From: Parabacteroides hominis
GTDB taxonomy: Bacteria > Bacteroidota > Bacteroidia > Bacteroidales > Tannerellaceae
Reading direction: 5' to 3'
Length of the DNA: 64,000 nt
NCBI RefSeq assembly: GCF_014287585.1
Contig: NZ_JACOOJ010000004.1
Span: forward strand, 135,830-199,829
This document shows positions 18,170 to 27,501 of the stretch, in pieces. The translations under genes and the position numbers were made by a program. Below the pieces are notes generated by a model that was not told where the DNA came from, made no database searches, and worked only from the letters and a program-made list of their open reading frames with translations. Within the stretch, counting starts at the first letter, position 1, and the number at the start of each line of letters is the position of its first letter.

Positions 18170-18334
18170 AACTGCGCAACTCATGGCAGAAAGCCCTTTC
18201 TGTTGCAGGAAAAACCGGAACTGACGACTATTCCTAAATAATATGTTTCGTTGTTAAAGAAACGATAATATACAATAAGCCCATTCGGGTTAGTCATGAA
18301 GATAGCCGCTTTGACAGTTCTCGGATAGAGGATA

Positions 18335-18736
18335 TCACTCCTGTACTTTCGCTCCCCGCATACGGAAAATGACGGGAAGGGAGAAACCGGTTCGTACTGC
18401 TTTTTTACCCATAGTTCCTGGATGCCATTTCGGGAAAGAACTAATGACACGAATCGCTTCCTTGTCCAAAGAAGGGTAGAGGCTGTCTCCTTCCAGAATA
18501 TGGATATCGGATAAGCGGCCGTCTTTTTCAACCACGAACCGGCAAATCACTTTTCCTTGTTTCTCGATCTTCCACGCATCTTTTGGGTATCGGATGTTGT
18601 CGGATATGAATTTCATGATTGCTTCTACATCTTTAGCGTAATTTTCCTCCGATCCTCCGTATAGATAATAAGGCATGTGATCCACGCGAAGATACACTTT
18701 GTCATCTCCTTCCGTATCGCCTTTTTGAGCAAACAA
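18335..18736 (-). pseudogene. TonB C-terminal domain protein lacking its N-terminus
   Basis: A TonB-type C-terminal fold: IRYPKDAWKIEKQGKVICRF, VEKDGRLSDIHILEG, and DKEAIRVISSFPKWHPG, about residues 40-125. Such domains carry energy to outer-membrane receptors or occur in secreted TonB-like proteins. The gene has no ATG. The only starts are TTG near 18736, and codons upstream in this frame (TLLNLFAQKGDTEG) look like the end of a signal peptide whose beginning is missing. The upstream part of the gene is replaced by the end of the propeller gene in another frame, so I regard it as the 3' part of a gene cut by a deletion. Confidence 0.65.
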
Positions 18737-19778
18737 ATTCAGAAGGGTAACGGGGCCAGATCGCTGATCCGCCTAAGAGATCATCTTTCAGCATCTTTCC
18801 ATGATTGCCTTTTACGGTGAACTCGGTTTTCGTTGTTTTGTCATATACAAGGTAACGCTTGTCATCGTCATCAAAATCATGTTTCCCCCTTCGTTTGGCC
18901 AGAAAAAACACATAACGGTCATCTTCCGCCACTGATACAATACCCCAGTAATTACCCCCATACCGATCGTTGTCTTCCGCGGAATACCAATACTCATATT
19001 CCAAAGGCAATTTGTATTTTCCCATGTCGAATGCGATATAAGGCGTTTTTTTCACTCCATCCAGACGGAATACGGTATCGTTCGATATTCTGTTTTTCAG
19101 ATAAAGATTGCCATTGTAATGATAAAATTCTCTTTCCCAACGGGAATGGGAGAAATACACACCGTCAGTGTTTTTTATTTTTATCCCATAATTGGGGTTC
19201 AGGCAAACCGACAAGGTGTCATTGTTGCGATTAAAAGCATGTGCCAGATACTTTTCTTGATGGATACCCAAAGCTGTTGTCCAAAACACCGTGTCGGAAA
19301 CTGCGATGTTGTAAAAGAATTCATCCTCAATCTTAATGTTGCGCAGATAATTGCCATACAGGTCATAAAACAAAATCTGATGCCAATCGGCAATAAGGAC
19401 CTCTTTATGAATCGGGTCATAGTCGAACCCGTGAAGTGATATATATTCTCCCGGTCCTTGTCCCTTTTTGCCGATCTGCATGATCCATTCCCCATCTAAA
19501 GTAAATTTGCTGATTCCCGATATCGAGCGGACAAGCCAGCAATCTTCTGCCTGAACGACATCCCAAATACGACTGATTATCAAATCTTCAGGTGTTTTCA
19601 ATTCTAAGTATTCCACTGTATCTGCAACCTCGGATATATTCATTCCTTGCTCTTTGCTGAAGCCGGATTCTATATCGACCGTAAACAGACGATCCGTTCT
19701 TTGTGTTTTTTCAGAACAAGAAAAAAGAGTCAGACACAAACAAATTAATAACAGACAGTTCATCAAAGTCGCGCACAT
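18702..19778 (-). CDS. 6-bladed beta-propeller lipoprotein, C-terminally truncated
   Basis: The N-terminus is a lipoprotein signal (LLLICLCLTLFSC, then SEKTQ), with ATG at 19778 or Met6 at 19763. The body has the propeller features of the Bacteroidales BF3164/DUF4934 6-bladed lipoproteins: VEYLELKTPEDLIISRI, GISKFTLDGEWIMQIGKKG, GPGEYISLHGFDYD. They are secreted or outer-membrane proteins of poorly defined function. The family normally continues past a motif like LDGG-x-x-WPRY for about 30 residues. Here the match ends at LLGGSAIWPRYPSE and then reads through SKRRYGRR into a stop, overlapping the TonB-like gene by 35 bp. It is probably broken by the same deletion. Confidence 0.75.
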   Translation of the reverse strand: MCATLMNCLLLICLCLTLFSCSEKTQRTDRLFTVDIESGFSKEQGMNISEVADTVEYLELKTPEDLIISRIWDVVQAEDCWLVRSISGISKFTLDGEWIMQIGKKGQGPGEYISLHGFDYDPIHKEVLIADWHQILFYDLYGNYLRNIKIEDEFFYNIAVSDTVFWTTALGIHQEKYLAHAFNRNNDTLSVCLNPNYGIKIKNTDGVYFSHSRWEREFYHYNGNLYLKNRISNDTVFRLDGVKKTPYIAFDMGKYKLPLEYEYWYSAEDNDRYGGNYWGIVSVAEDDRYVFFLAKRRGKHDFDDDDKRYLVYDKTTKTEFTVKGNHGKMLKDDLLGGSAIWPRYPSEFVCSKRRYGRR

Positions 19779-20079
19779 CTCATAAATGTATTATTTTTCA
19801 AATATACGTTTTTTTCATTACTTCCCATAAATATCATTTTGACATAATCATAAAATGAAGAATTTATACCATTTGACGCTTAATAAATAGATTTCGAGAT
19901 TTCTTTGATCCCCTTTTATGTATGCGTCAAACTCTATTGGGTTCTCATGAAAAAATCGAAAAAAATTGCTTACCCTATTTTACTTTCATTTCTTTACCGG
20001 GTCTTATATTATAAAACGTCCATTCAGATGAGCTCACAAAGAGGTACGTGGAACATGAATGTATAACGAAATAATATAA
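19779..20079. other. Divergent spacer before the ECF operon
   Basis: AT-rich and non-coding. Holds a widely spaced inverted pair TTTGACGC / GCGTCAAA (about 19871 and 19924). It carries the promoters of the propeller gene and of the ECF operon, but I cannot pick a clear -33/-7 pair. Confidence 0.35.
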
Positions 20080-20448
20080 ATGACTATGTGTAAAACGAAA
20101 AATTGGAAAACAGGGATACTGGTAATTGCGTTGGCATTGGTTTGCGGTTCGGCAAACGCACAACATTGGCGTCGGTATAACCATTACCATCCGGATCGGG
20201 TGGTTACCGTTGTGGTTCGACCTGACGTAACATCTCATGTCAGTAACCGTTTTAACCAAAAGGAGCGATTGGCGATGGCGGTGGCTTATTTGGAGACGCA
20301 CAAATATCTAACCATCAAGCAATATGCAAAAATGACGCGACTTAGCAAGACTTCGGCAGAAGCCGAGCTTGACGCTTTCGCAATGGATAAGAAAAAGCCC
20401 ATACAACTTGTCATTAGGGGGAAAAAGAAAGTTTATATTAGAAAATAA
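20080..20448 (+). CDS. Secreted hypothetical protein, first gene of the ECF operon
   Basis: 122 residues with a signal peptide (TGILVIALALVCGSANAQ, cleaved after about residue 27), so it is exported to the periplasm. The mature part is basic. A Tyr- and His-rich start (HWRRYNHYHPDR) precedes a helical part (KERLAMAVAYLETHKYLTIK, then YAKMTRLSKTSAEAELDAF) that looks like a small helix-turn-helix fold. No known family recognised. It is six bases upstream of the lipoprotein gene and co-directional with the sigma factor, so it may be part of a stress-sensing output or input. Confidence 0.7.
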   Translation: MTMCKTKNWKTGILVIALALVCGSANAQHWRRYNHYHPDRVVTVVVRPDVTSHVSNRFNQKERLAMAVAYLETHKYLTIKQYAKMTRLSKTSAEAELDAFAMDKKKPIQLVIRGKKKVYIRK

Positions 20449-20454
20449 TAGAAT

Positions 20455-20664
20455 ATGAAACCAATTTGTAAATTACTGGCTTTAGGGGTAATCGTTATGT
20501 TCTTGCTGCAATCGTGTGTGACCGTGCGTCCGCCTTGCCACCATCGCCATCACAGACATTGTTTTGTCGTTACACAGCCAATAACCGGCACGGCCTTGTT
20601 CAACCTAACTTCTGCCGAATGTCCGGCGGAGTCAGAACCAGCTACTTATGGAAATAAAGGATGA
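20455..20664 (+). CDS. Small His-rich lipoprotein
   Basis: 69 residues. Lipoprotein signal peptide with lipobox LLQSC (Cys about residue 21), then a short His/Cys-rich stretch PPCHHRHHRHCF that could bind metal, and a loosely structured tail. Its last codons overlap the start of the sigma-factor gene by 17 bases, which indicates translational coupling. Function unknown. Confidence 0.65.
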   Translation: MKPICKLLALGVIVMFLLQSCVTVRPPCHHRHHRHCFVVTQPITGTALFNLTSAECPAESEPATYGNKG

Positions 20665-21187
20665 CCGGGAATTGGTGGTGATAGCAGTTAAAGAACCGGA
20701 AAAAGGATTCCGATTGCTGATGGCAAAGTACAAAGATGCGGTATATTGGCACATTAGACGACTGGTGGTGTCGCACGATGATGCGCAAGACGCAACACAG
20801 GAAACATTTGTGCGAATATTCCGCTCTTTGACGCAATTCAAGAGTGAATGCTCCTTCCGGTCGTGGATTTATCGGATTGCCACTAACGAGGCCTTGCGCA
20901 TTCTGAACCGGCGTCAAGACCGGGTGTCGTTGGATGATTCCCCGGTTGAGCTAAACAGTATGATGGCTGATGAGTATGTGGACTACAGCGATTTGGAAGT
21001 GATCAGGCTGCAACAGGCTATCTTAGCATTGCCTACCAAACAGCAATTGGCTTTCAACTTGCGATACTATAACGAAATGGGATATGACGAAATAGCCGCA
21101 ATCACAGGCTCTACGGCTGACAGTGTGAAGTCAAGCTATCATATCGCAAAAGAGAAGATTATCAGATATATGAACTTAAATAATTAG
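20648..21187 (+). CDS. ECF-type RNA polymerase sigma factor
   Basis: 179 residues. Region 2 at about 20-85 (RLLMAKYKDAVYWHIRRLV, DAQDATQETFVRIFRSL, FRSWIYRIATNEALRIL) and region 4 at about 120-175 (LPTKQQLAFNLRYYNEMGYDE, ITGSTADSVKSSYHIAKEKI) are both complete. It directs RNA polymerase to a small regulon, often including its own operon. The next gene, 4 bp downstream, encodes a one-helix membrane protein, the usual position of an anti-sigma factor. Confidence 0.95.
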   Translation: MEIKDDRELVVIAVKEPEKGFRLLMAKYKDAVYWHIRRLVVSHDDAQDATQETFVRIFRSLTQFKSECSFRSWIYRIATNEALRILNRRQDRVSLDDSPVELNSMMADEYVDYSDLEVIRLQQAILALPTKQQLAFNLRYYNEMGYDEIAAITGSTADSVKSSYHIAKEKIIRYMNLNN

Positions 21188-21191
21188 ACAT

Positions 21192-21524
21192 ATGAAAAAA
21201 GAATTTGACTTCAACCGCATAGGTAAGCGAATGCCCTATACCACACCTGAAGGCTTTTTAGACAATCTGGAAAAACAGGTGTGGGAGCAGGTAAAAGACG
21301 AGGTGAAGCCGTCCAAGCCCAAGCGGAATTATAGCCTTTGGTATTTTATATCCGGTGGACTTGTGGCTGCAAGTGTAACGTTGCTGCTTGTCTTCAACAT
21401 CCTGCCCGGTCATCAAAAGCCGGACGATTTTGAGGCGTTTGAACAAGCTTTCTCAAACCTGAGCCATGCTGATCAGGATTATCTGCTTACCGTCTATCAA
21501 GACGACTTGTTTATGAATCAATAA
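21192..21524 (+). CDS. Probable membrane anti-sigma factor
   Basis: 110 residues: a cytoplasmic N-terminus of about 50 residues with the conserved phrase KRMPYTTPEGFLDNLEKQVW, one membrane helix (YFISGGLVAASVTLLLVF, about 52-70), and an acidic periplasmic tail. The position right after the ECF gene and the topology fit a short anti-sigma factor, though it lacks a recognisable zinc-binding HxxxCxxC motif. Confidence 0.7.
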   Translation: MKKEFDFNRIGKRMPYTTPEGFLDNLEKQVWEQVKDEVKPSKPKRNYSLWYFISGGLVAASVTLLLVFNILPGHQKPDDFEAFEQAFSNLSHADQDYLLTVYQDDLFMNQ

Positions 21525-21536
21525 AAAAGAAAAATT

Positions 21537-21998
21537 ATGAAGAACATCATTAGAATTTTCATGCTTACCGTAGCAATGGTAACTATCAGTGTAAGTACTT
21601 ATGCCCAAAAAAATGATCACCAGCGTATGACGAGGGAACAGTTGGCTGAAGTTCAGGCCAATTTTATAGCCAATGAGATGTCGATGGACGACACGACTGC
21701 CGGGCAGTTTATCGAGACTTTCTGTCAGTTCCAGAAAGAAATTTGGGCACTTGGTCCCAGACCCAAAAGAGAAACTTCGGACCGTACGGATGCAGAGGCC
21801 GAACAAATACTGAAAGAACGGTTTTCCCACAGCCAAAAGATACTTGACTTAAGGAAGAAGTATTATATGGAATACAGCAAATTTCTGACACAGAAGCAGA
21901 TTGAACGTGTTTATAGATTGGAAAGGGAAATGATGAACCGTCTGTATTATCGTTCTTCTTTCTGTCCACAATGTCTTCGTGTGAGAATGAAAAAATAG
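21537..21998 (+). CDS. Periplasmic helical protein (Spy/CpxP-like arrangement)
   Basis: 153 residues with a signal peptide (MLTVAMVTISVSTYA, cleavage near residue 22) and an all-helical mature part: MTREQLAEVQANFIANEMSM, then TAGQFIETFCQFQKEIWAL, then a stretch ending RVYRLEREMMNRLYY. Small periplasmic helical proteins of this kind (LTxxQ-like phrases) are frequent partners of envelope-stress sigma factors, and several Bacteroidales ECF operons end in one. Function inferred from context only. It is the last gene of the five-gene unit. Confidence 0.65.
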   Translation: MKNIIRIFMLTVAMVTISVSTYAQKNDHQRMTREQLAEVQANFIANEMSMDDTTAGQFIETFCQFQKEIWALGPRPKRETSDRTDAEAEQILKERFSHSQKILDLRKKYYMEYSKFLTQKQIERVYRLEREMMNRLYYRSSFCPQCLRVRMKK

Positions 21999-22088
21999 AA
22001 GATGCCGTATTGTCCGGTGAGTAGGAGGAACAGGATTCAGACCATGAAAGTGTAACCGAGTAGTTTGGACTGTATTTGGCAAGTTGTC

Positions 22089-23405
22089 TTATCTCTTGTT
22101 CTGGCTGTATTTACGAGGATAATTGAACGCGATGGCTAATAATGCACCTGCACCCAATAAATAAGGATAGTACAGGTATTGCATGATCTCGATGGGAGAG
22201 ACGTGCCCTAAGCCTGCCGCCATCAATAATTGTGCGCCGTAAGGTATGATGCCCTGTACGAAGCAGGAAAAAATGTCCAACAGGCTGGCACTGCGTCTCG
22301 GATCTATTTTGAAACGATCGGCGATATCTTTGGCTATCGGACCTGCCATGATCAGGGCGATGGTGTTGTTTGCGGTACAAAGGTTTGCAAAACTGATTAG
22401 TGCGGCAATGCTTCCTTCGGCTCCTTTGGAGGAACGGATGCGGGACGTGAGTTTCAGGATGATCCAGTCGATACCGCCGTTATACCGTATCATTTCCAAC
22501 ATACCGCCGGCCAGTAAAGTCACGATGATCAGTTCGCCCATATTCGTAATACCCAGCCCCATCGAGGCATTCCATCCCCAGATATCGAACCCGCCTGTCA
22601 GCAATCCGACGATACCGGAAAGGATAATCCCGACTATCAGGACCATCATGACATTCACGCCGCAAATAGCTGTTATGAGGACAACCAGATAGGGCAGGAC
22701 CTTGACCCATTCGATCGGCCCTGTTTCATATCCGCTCCCGACTCCGCTTCCGATCAACACATAGATAATGCCGGTTAATATGGCGATCGGAAGGGCGATT
22801 CGGATGTTCACCTTGAACTTGTCATTCATATTACAACCTTGCGTGCGTGTGGCAACGATAGTGGTGTCCGATATGAAAGACAGGTTGTCTCCGAACATGG
22901 CCCCGCTTACGACAACGCCCAACATGAGCGCATCGGGCATTCCGGTTTTGCCGGCGATCCCTACGGCAACAGGAGCCAGGGCGACGATTGTCCCGACCGA
23001 TGTCCCGACGGAAATCGAAATGAAACAAGCAGCGAGGAAGATTCCGGCTGCCAACAAATTGCCCGGCAGGATGGACATGGCCAGATTCACGGTAGCATCG
23101 ACAGCTCCCATCGCTTTGGCTGTTTGGGCGAAAGCACCGGCAAAGATGAAGATCAATACCATCAGCATAATATTACTGTTGGCCGCTCCCCGGCAGAATT
23201 GTTCGATCCGGTTGCTGAGCTTGCCTCCTTTGGACATGGCGATGGCAACTACCGAGGCGATAACAAAGGCCACGGTAATAGGCATCTTATAGAAATCACC
23301 TGCGATAATGGACACTACAAGGTAAGATAATAAAAAAACAACCAGAGGTGTCAATGCCCAGGGGTTAGGGGCATGATGTAAACGTGAACTATTCGGATCT
23401 GTCAT
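22089..23405 (-). CDS. nhaC: Na+/H+ antiporter, NhaC family
   Basis: Inner-membrane protein of 438 residues with about 11 helices. Family marks are SISVGTSVGTIVALAPVAVGI, VVSGAMFGDNLSFISDTTIVA and LCTANNTIALIMAGPIAKDI. It exchanges sodium for protons and would help keep the sodium gradient made by Na+-NQR. It ends 93 bp after the opposite-strand ECF operon and begins 17 bp after the DUF5686 gene on the same strand, so it may be cotranscribed with it. Confidence 0.92.
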   Translation of the reverse strand: MTDPNSSRLHHAPNPWALTPLVVFLLSYLVVSIIAGDFYKMPITVAFVIASVVAIAMSKGGKLSNRIEQFCRGAANSNIMLMVLIFIFAGAFAQTAKAMGAVDATVNLAMSILPGNLLAAGIFLAACFISISVGTSVGTIVALAPVAVGIAGKTGMPDALMLGVVVSGAMFGDNLSFISDTTIVATRTQGCNMNDKFKVNIRIALPIAILTGIIYVLIGSGVGSGYETGPIEWVKVLPYLVVLITAICGVNVMMVLIVGIILSGIVGLLTGGFDIWGWNASMGLGITNMGELIIVTLLAGGMLEMIRYNGGIDWIILKLTSRIRSSKGAEGSIAALISFANLCTANNTIALIMAGPIAKDIADRFKIDPRRSASLLDIFSCFVQGIIPYGAQLLMAAGLGHVSPIEIMQYLYYPYLLGAGALLAIAFNYPRKYSQNKR

Positions 23406-23422
23406 TCTTGTTAAACCGCATG

Positions 23423-26008
23423 TTAGAAAGTAAATCTCAACGCAATACGGATGCCTCCCTTCTTGATATCCGGATGATTCAGGTAAGTTAAGCGTCTGTA
23501 ATAATCGATGCGCAGGATCTTAAATATATTTTCCAAACCGACGCTGCATTCCATATATGGAGTGTTGCCCAACGGCTGTGTCCCTTCCGGTAACAAGAAA
23601 AGTCCCGGCGTCAAGGTCGGATTGTTTTTATCCGTCAGTCCGCCATAGATCATATTAAAGGAAAGAACCTCACGCAGGCGCAGCCACTTGATACCCGGAA
23701 TACGGTTCAGGATCCAGCCCTTCAGATAATAAGTAGCATTGAACGATACATATTGGTCGGTCACAAACTCCAACGCGTTCATCATGTGGAATGCTTCCGG
23801 CTGGATTGTGACGGATTGGTTCGTATTCGGCAAAATCAACAAGGGAAAAGGTACTTTATCCCAAACTTTACCTGCTTTTACCTGTGCATCGATATGGCCG
23901 AACGAAGAAAGCCAGATGCGTTTCTCGGCACTGAGCTCCGTATGGTTGTAATTGTAATCGCCACCTAATACGCCTTTAATGCCTAATTGATGGGAGAGTT
24001 TGAATACGGGAGCGTCTTTGGACAGGTTGAATACGGATTCTTTACCCGAACGCCCGTTGTAGGCGCGTTCACCCGGAGCGAAACGCAATTGTGTCCCGAT
24101 TTCGGATGTCGTGAAATCTTTTATATGGAACAAATTCCCGGAGTCGTCCCGTTTAATGTATTGAAGGGTTCCTGCCGCCTCGTTGTTCTGGTTCATCATC
24201 CAGGACTTCCATGTCAGGCCGTTCAGCCATTCTTTCTCGTATTGCAATACGCTTTTGCGGATATACTGCATCTTGGTCACAGGTTCTCCTACTTTCCAGG
24301 CAACGAAAATGTTATCCTTGCTTGTGAAAAGGAAGTCCTGGCCTGGGGTGTACACGTCATATTCCTGGATAAACGACAGGTTATTGACCGGATTTTCACC
24401 TTCGTGATATTCTTTTTTAGTGAAGCTGTGCGTTAATTTCAGGTTGTATTTGATCTTGCGGTCGTTTGTGCCGTAAGCCAGATAGCCGCTTGCAAACCAA
24501 TACGGATTGAGGTTGGCGGTCGTCATTCCTCCGACACGCATACGGAAACCTTCCAGATGGTTCGCACTAAAGGTCGTATTCATCGGACCGAAGTCGAATT
24601 TGGTCACTTTCTTGTCGTTTGCTGTCGGGATATAGCCTGTTATCAAGATTTCGGCGGTTTTGATAATGGCATTGAAGGCCGGAACTTTACGCAGTTGCCC
24701 CAATAAATCTTTTAGCGCATCTTCCTTCTCTTTCAATGGAATAGGGCGGTTGTGCGTCCAGAACGTATCCGGCTGTGCCGTCGCTTCCGGCAAGACATGC
24801 AATGCCCCTAAGAGCCCGAAAACGGAGTCTGCGTTCTGCACGTTGAAATTATAATTGTCGTAATTCCTGAGCTGGTGCGCATAGAGTTGTTGCGCCCCCT
24901 TTACCACATAGAAATTGACGAAAGTGTTCTCTTGGTCGAGTACCCAGGTGCTATCCGGCATCTGTTTGAATTCCTGTTCGATACGGAGCTTGTCCACCCA
25001 GTTCAGATTGATATTGGCGGGTGTGTTCAACAATACTTTCTTGACCGCATAATTACCGTCGAGCGTTATATAAAGCCGTCCCGTAAACCCGTAGCTTTCA
25101 CTGTTTGCCGGAACGAAAGCCAGATCCACACATTTGTCTCCTCCCACATCGAGCGTATCCATGATGTAGTAATGGTAATATGTGGTCGCCAGTGTCGATG
25201 ATAACGGGCTGACGAACCGGTTCAATAGAATAGGGATGTTATTATCGAAAATATTGATACTCTTGAATATTTCTTCCAGGTTGGAGGTTATGCCGCCACC
25301 GTCATCCAACGTCTTATCGATCCCCTGCATGCGTTTGGCCCTGACAATTGTCTTTTCCGCTTTGGGACTTTTCCGGTAGTAGAAGTCCGACAGGTTTTCA
25401 CGCACGGAAACGGTCAGAATCGGTTTGCCGTTAAATTCGGACGTATCCAGGTAGTTTTTGATAAATTTGAACTTTTTCAGAAATTTGTTCTTGTCGAGAT
25501 TCGGATTGAAATTATCCAGCGACAGGCTTAGTTTTTCATATACTTCCGTTTGATATTCCGGCTTTGCCTCGATCCGGTTGTCATTCTTGTGTGCAATTAC
25601 TTTTTTGATAAGCTCTACAGCCGGGTTATCCTTGCGGGTATATTTTTCTCTTTTGGGTTTGACCACGACTTCCGATATCTCGAAAGCAGTCGGTTTCAAC
25701 AACAATTCCAGATTGTCATTCTTTTTACCGGGCTTGAGGTCGATGAATTTAGTGTCGTAGCCCAATGAGGCGGCAGCCAGTTTGGTGTAGCCTTGGTTGT
25801 TTTGGAGGGTGAATGCTCCATTTTCGTCTGTCATAGCTCCGATAGTCGATCCGTCAAAATAGACGGATACAAACGGGAGCGGTTCACCGGTAATCGAGTC
25901 TTTGACAATACCGGAGGCCGAGGTAAAACTCTGAGCGTATGATAGAAAAGTTCCTGCTACTGATTGTAACAGAGCTATTAATATTATATAACGGATAAAT
26001 CTTACCAT
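23423..26008 (-). CDS. DUF5686 outer-membrane protein with carboxypeptidase-regulatory-like domain
   Basis: 861 residues. Signal peptide to about residue 26 (LQSVAGTFLSYAQ), then a CarboxypepD-reg-like beta-sandwich (ASGIVKDSITGEPLPFVSVY, residues 30-110), then the DUF5686 body, which is beta-rich and ends in a Phe (ALRFTF), as outer-membrane barrels do. It is a common, conserved Bacteroidota surface protein of unknown role. A -7 element TACCTTTG on the minus strand at 26043-26050 sits about 35 bp before the ATG. Confidence 0.88.
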   Translation of the reverse strand: MVRFIRYIILIALLQSVAGTFLSYAQSFTSASGIVKDSITGEPLPFVSVYFDGSTIGAMTDENGAFTLQNNQGYTKLAAASLGYDTKFIDLKPGKKNDNLELLLKPTAFEISEVVVKPKREKYTRKDNPAVELIKKVIAHKNDNRIEAKPEYQTEVYEKLSLSLDNFNPNLDKNKFLKKFKFIKNYLDTSEFNGKPILTVSVRENLSDFYYRKSPKAEKTIVRAKRMQGIDKTLDDGGGITSNLEEIFKSINIFDNNIPILLNRFVSPLSSTLATTYYHYYIMDTLDVGGDKCVDLAFVPANSESYGFTGRLYITLDGNYAVKKVLLNTPANINLNWVDKLRIEQEFKQMPDSTWVLDQENTFVNFYVVKGAQQLYAHQLRNYDNYNFNVQNADSVFGLLGALHVLPEATAQPDTFWTHNRPIPLKEKEDALKDLLGQLRKVPAFNAIIKTAEILITGYIPTANDKKVTKFDFGPMNTTFSANHLEGFRMRVGGMTTANLNPYWFASGYLAYGTNDRKIKYNLKLTHSFTKKEYHEGENPVNNLSFIQEYDVYTPGQDFLFTSKDNIFVAWKVGEPVTKMQYIRKSVLQYEKEWLNGLTWKSWMMNQNNEAAGTLQYIKRDDSGNLFHIKDFTTSEIGTQLRFAPGERAYNGRSGKESVFNLSKDAPVFKLSHQLGIKGVLGGDYNYNHTELSAEKRIWLSSFGHIDAQVKAGKVWDKVPFPLLILPNTNQSVTIQPEAFHMMNALEFVTDQYVSFNATYYLKGWILNRIPGIKWLRLREVLSFNMIYGGLTDKNNPTLTPGLFLLPEGTQPLGNTPYMECSVGLENIFKILRIDYYRRLTYLNHPDIKKGGIRIALRFTF

Positions 26009-26294
26009 GTATTTAACGTTGTTCCTTCTCGGATATAGACAGCAAAGGTAAGATTTTTATTGGTTATGGTCTTGCAGGCGATATTAATAATCTTTAATCG
26101 AAAGATAGTCTGCCGCTTAAATAGAGGGAACGGATTTGTTTTTTTGTAATTAAATGTCAGACATGAACCAATAAGTGGGTTTTGTATTCAATTTCTCTTT
26201 ATATTTGTTCCTTCCGAGAACGTGAAAACACGTTTTTTATGATTGATTTTTGGAGGAAGATTGTTTTTGTTTTTCTCAATAACTACGAAAAAAA

Positions 26295-27494
26295 ATGAGG
26301 ATAAAAATTTTGGAGCAACAAATTATTCAAGCAGTCCGGTTGGAAGATGTAGTAAAGCGGTATGCAGAGCTATTTCGAGGAAGTAAATCCGGGAAAACCC
26401 TAAGATGTAATTGCTTATTTCATAGGGATGATGGTAAGTCTTTTAAAGTAAAAGTGACGGAACAGACTTACGAATGCGGCATCTGTAAGGAAGCCGGCAA
26501 CGTAGTAGATCTGGTACAGTCCTTAGTCGGGTGCAACGAGACGGAAGCCTTGTATGTCCTGTCTGATTGGTATGATATACCGATAAAAAGGCCTGGTAAC
26601 CTTGCTGCACAAAAAAACAGGCGGCGAGAAAAATGTTCGAAAGATGTAAGTTTACTGTGTTCTATACATGAAAACAGGGAATTTAACATGCTGTTTGAGT
26701 CGTTGGATTTTTGGAAGGGTGATAATGCACTGTTTGCAGCCGGCCATAAGTATCTGGAGCTGGGGCTAAGCCCGTCGGTACTTCCTGATAAGTATGAACG
26801 GCTTGCAGGCCTTATGCTCTTTCCTGTCCGGGACGGGGAAGGCGTACTGCAAGGCTTCCTGAAATATATGGCAGAAGAGAAAGACCAGGGATGCATTTGT
26901 TATCCGCCAAATCTGGCGGATAACAGTCTGTTAGGTCTTTACCAGGCAATCAAGGCGATCGAAAAACTCGGATTTGTCTATCTGGTATGGAACTGCAAGG
27001 ATCTATTGGCTATGCATGTCGCCGGTTTTACCAATACGGTGGCGTGTTGTAACGGCAATTTGACCGATCAGCAGATTCATTTGCTTCTGAAATATGCGAA
27101 CCGGATCGTTATAATTCATACCGCTGAAGTACCCAATCAGGTCAGGGCGACAAAGACAGCCGCCCGTTTATCGTTTGCATCGGCAGTGACTTATCGCTTG
27201 TCATTGTCCAAAAAGGATCTTTCTGCTTTATACAGGAGGATGGGAGTGGCTAAATTTGAATATTATATCCGCCAGTCTACCCGTTTGGTATTCTTGAATG
27301 CTTTGCGGGATAAGTGGGTGGGTGAACAGCAGGCGCTTGCCAAACAATCGAATGCTGCGAAGTCGAAGGAAGAAAAAGCGGAATTGCGCTCCAACCAGAT
27401 TGTCATCCGGAACAAACTGGATAAGCTTTCGGGTATTTTGAATGAAAACTGGGGACATCTGAGCTGGTTTTTCGATAAATTTGTTGTTCATTAG
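26295..27494 (+). CDS. CHC2 zinc-finger primase-like protein with degenerate TOPRIM
   Basis: 399 residues. The N-terminus is a DnaG-type CHC2 zinc finger: Cys40-x2-His43 (CLFHRDD) and Cys61-x2-Cys64 (YECGICKEAGNVVDLVQ). The middle (about 215-290) aligns in layout with a primase TOPRIM domain, but the catalytic Glu of EGYxD is replaced (YLVWNCKD) and the DxD is replaced by HTAEV, so primer synthesis seems unlikely. DnaG is normally over 600 residues and has a helicase-binding domain, absent here. Possible roles are a regulator of replication or an old phage-derived gene. The cation transporter gene follows 7 bp later. Confidence 0.8.
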   Translation: MRIKILEQQIIQAVRLEDVVKRYAELFRGSKSGKTLRCNCLFHRDDGKSFKVKVTEQTYECGICKEAGNVVDLVQSLVGCNETEALYVLSDWYDIPIKRPGNLAAQKNRRREKCSKDVSLLCSIHENREFNMLFESLDFWKGDNALFAAGHKYLELGLSPSVLPDKYERLAGLMLFPVRDGEGVLQGFLKYMAEEKDQGCICYPPNLADNSLLGLYQAIKAIEKLGFVYLVWNCKDLLAMHVAGFTNTVACCNGNLTDQQIHLLLKYANRIVIIHTAEVPNQVRATKTAARLSFASAVTYRLSLSKKDLSALYRRMGVAKFEYYIRQSTRLVFLNALRDKWVGEQQALAKQSNAAKSKEEKAELRSNQIVIRNKLDKLSGILNENWGHLSWFFDKFVVH

Positions 27495-27501
27495 AAAAGA
27501 A

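Noticed and set aside
17939..18184. 81-codon ORF on the minus strand
   Set aside because: It runs through palindrome array A, and its repeated residues come from the array periodicity; no start signal or homology.
18181..18531. 116-codon ORF on the minus strand
   Set aside because: Lies mostly on the TonB-like gene in another frame and has an unlikely composition; the TonB domain frame is the real one.
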